From: Lachnospiraceae bacterium NK4A144
Lineage (GTDB): Bacteria > Bacillota > Clostridia > Lachnospirales > Lachnospiraceae
Direction: 5' to 3'
Assembly: GCA_000424365.1 (NCBI GenBank)
Contig: AUJT01000004.1
Location: forward strand, 95,372-159,371
DNA length: 64,000 bases
Shown: positions 62,450-64,000 of the stretch, piece by piece
Numbering within the stretch: the first letter of the stretch is position 1
How the letters are laid out: each line of letters starts with the position of its first letter
Translations under genes and position numbers: made by a program
Notes under the pieces: model-generated
Databases searched by the model: none
Told to the model about the DNA's origin: nothing
The model's input: only the letters and a program-made list of their open reading frames with translations

Positions 62450-64000
62450 TTACTTTACAGTTACTTTGCAGCTTCCGATCTTTGCTCCGTCAACATATGC
62501 TGTGATCTCTACTTTTCCTGCAGAAACTCCAAATACATTTCCGTCAGCATCAACTGTTGCCACACTTGTGTCGCTGCTGCTCCACTTTACATCACTCTTT
62601 GCATTCTTGACTTTAAGCTGAGTAACTGCGCCCTTCTTAATAGTCTTTTTTGATGCACTAAGTGACGGAAGCTTTACTTTGAGCGTTGTATGTACAACTG
62701 TATCACCAAACTTAACGGTGATCTTTGTGGATCCGCTCTTCTTAACTGTGATAACACCGCTTTCACTTATCTCTGCTACATCCTTCTTTGATGATGCGAA
62801 TGATGTCGGTACTGCATATGTAGTACCTGTCAGCAGTTCTGATACGTTAAATGACTTTGTGCTTGTCACTGTTGTCTTCTTAAGTGCAGGGCACTCAACA
62901 TAAATCGTTAATTCTTTATTTTCACCATTCTTTCCGATGATCTCGAGTGTAACTGTACCGGTCTTCTTGATAGTGATCTTACCGGACTTGGAAACCTTCA
63001 TGATCTTCTTTTCAGCCTTATCAAGTACATATTTCTTTACCTTGAAGGAAGGCTGGATCTTGTAACCCTTACTCTTTACAAGGACTACGTTATCAGAATT
63101 TTCATCAAGAACCTTTCCTGTAAGTACCTTAGGTGCCTTGTTCTGTGACTCGGAACCGTTCGGATTCTCAGGTGTAGGATTCTCAGGTGTCGGGTTGTCC
63201 GGTGTCGGAGTCGGGTCATCCGGTGTTGTATCGGTAAACTCAACTTCACCGTTATAGAGCTGTGCAATCTCCTTTGTATTCAGTGTTCTGTTGAAGATAG
63301 TAAATTCATCCAGAGAACCTGTGAAGTACTCGCCGCTTCCCCAGTTTGCCTTACCTATCTGTACGATACCGTTGTCACCAAAGATATCCTTCAGATCATA
63401 GATACTTCCAACACTTGAAACCTGCTTGCCGTTGATATAGAGCTTAGAAGTATGGTTGGACTCTACTACAGTAACCATCTTCCACTCATCGTTCTTCTGG
63501 CTCGCTGTCTGAGCATTGCTCGGTCTGCCGCCGTTATTGTTGTATCTCTCTACTACCAGATAATTGGTTCTGAGAGGATCGATCACACCCAGGTATTTCT
63601 CCTGATTGGAGTTCTGTGCCTTTGTGTCAGGTGCAGCATAGAAGCTCCACTTTGTTGTTCCGTCCTTCTTTGTCTTACTCCAGTAGTTGATAGTGATCTC
63701 TTCCTCACCTGTGAGAAGTGATGAGCCATCCTTCTTTGTGAGGTTGAGCCACTGCTCCTTACCGCTATTAAGTGTCAGAGCCTTTCCGTCATGACCCTCT
63801 GTAAGCTCATAGCCGTTATTGGACTCTGCGACTGCACCCTTTCCGGCAAAGCCGTTCTCATCATCATCAAATGAGAAGTGTGCTATAGCTGCCTCGTTAA
63901 GAGTTGTATCAGGATTTTCATTTTCCTTTTCAGCAGGCCACTTCTTTTCGATGGCTGCATATTCCTCTGCTGTGATCGGCATTGCAGTACCGTGTCTCAT
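62450..64000 (-). CDS. Large secreted protein with LamG-like and Ig-like domains (partial, N-terminus outside window)
   Basis: The frame is open at 64000, so this is the C-terminal 516 residues. A concanavalin-like LamG domain spans about 35-250 (AIAHFSFDDDENGFAG; EITINYWSKTKKDGT; KLYINGKQV; TGSLDEFTIFNRTL). A Pro/Thr linker follows (TPTPDNPTPENPTPENP near 260). Two to three bacterial Ig-like domains follow, the last with TVDADGNVFGVSAGKVEITA. It ends at CKVTVK without LPXTG, SLH or other anchor. The first residues (GTAMPITAEEYAAIEKKW) resemble the end of a GH43-type hydrolase catalytic domain, so a carbohydrate-active enzyme is possible. This is a guess. Confidence 0.75.
   Translation of the reverse strand: MRHGTAMPITAEEYAAIEKKWPAEKENENPDTTLNEAAIAHFSFDDDENGFAGKGAVAESNNGYELTEGHDGKALTLNSGKEQWLNLTKKDGSSLLTGEEEITINYWSKTKKDGTTKWSFYAAPDTKAQNSNQEKYLGVIDPLRTNYLVVERYNNNGGRPSNAQTASQKNDEWKMVTVVESNHTSKLYINGKQVSSVGSIYDLKDIFGDNGIVQIGKANWGSGEYFTGSLDEFTIFNRTLNTKEIAQLYNGEVEFTDTTPDDPTPTPDNPTPENPTPENPNGSESQNKAPKVLTGKVLDENSDNVVLVKSKGYKIQPSFKVKKYVLDKAEKKIMKVSKSGKITIKKTGTVTLEIIGKNGENKELTIYVECPALKKTTVTSTKSFNVSELLTGTTYAVPTSFASSKKDVAEISESGVITVKKSGSTKITVKFGDTVVHTTLKVKLPSLSASKKTIKKGAVTQLKVKNAKSDVKWSSSDTSVATVDADGNVFGVSAGKVEITAYVDGAKIGSCKVTVK

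Noticed and set aside
1-64000. tRNA or rRNA genes
   Set aside because: None seen on either strand by eye; no cloverleaf with T-loop GTTCGAA-type sequence was found in gaps.
1-64000. Complete insertion sequence or prophage
   Set aside because: No transposase, integrase or phage structural gene is present; the only transposase-related protein is the Rpn-like one.

Overview
The window looks like a chromosome segment of a motile, anaerobic Lachnospiraceae-type Firmicute; Butyrivibrio/Pseudobutyrivibrio-like is my inference. The signs are mbl/mreB followed by two hook-basal-body (rod) genes, cdaA-cdaR-glmM, a RecD2 helicase, an HPr with both His15 and Ser46, and a periplasm-facing flavinylated reductase. 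AGGAGG-type ribosome binding sites are common. Nearly every gene lies on the minus strand; the one clear plus-strand gene is at 37260-38792.

Region 1 (1-37070) is a very large surface-glycan locus. Its left end makes and uses a nonulosonic (sialic-type) acid: a cytidylyltransferase fused to a PseG-like domain, a flippase, NeuB, a capsule-type transferase and a GT2. A nuclease-like gene and recQ then interrupt it. A UDP-L-FucNAc module follows (CapE-CapF-CapG/FnlABC) with a WbuB-like transferase. Next come an ATP-grasp/HAD pair and a small phosphoglycosyl transferase next to a PglF/CapD dehydratase. After those are a second flippase, more Wzy-like proteins, several glycosyltransferases, a large WbaP-type initiating transferase, a split membrane protein, and the GDP-L-fucose (gmd-fcl) and rmlD genes. 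Two initiating transferases, two flippases and three Wzy-like proteins imply two or more interleaved polysaccharide systems.

Region 2 (37260-51273) holds the lone plus-strand membrane protein, an HPr gene, and a tightly packed leftward run from mbl/mreB through flgF, flgG, a FlgJ-like protein, recD2, comF, a YvyF-like protein, two uncharacterised membrane proteins, cdaA, cdaR and glmM. Cell shape, flagellum, DNA repair, c-di-AMP and peptidoglycan precursor genes may share transcripts. Region 3 (51496-64000) holds uvrA with a probable LexA box far upstream, a dolichol-phosphate-mannose-synthase-like transferase, uvrB, a fumarate-reductase-like flavoprotein with two FMN-binding domains, a PAS/GGDEF protein, and the C-terminal part of a large secreted protein with LamG-like and Ig-like domains.

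The most unusual content is intergenic. At least seven gene-free stretches hold long, highly base-paired inverted-repeat elements, not obviously coding. Two are copies of one ~200-bp family (6686-6894 and 39310-39511), two are copies of a ~150-bp family (54486-54640 and 54833-55040), and one is a partial relative (10278-10406). Copies within a family differ by compensatory base-pair changes, so base pairing has been conserved. One copy is flanked by an 8-bp direct repeat like a target-site duplication that includes part of the glmM stop codon. The families share an internal-loop motif. I know no name for them, and they are my best candidate for an undescribed system.
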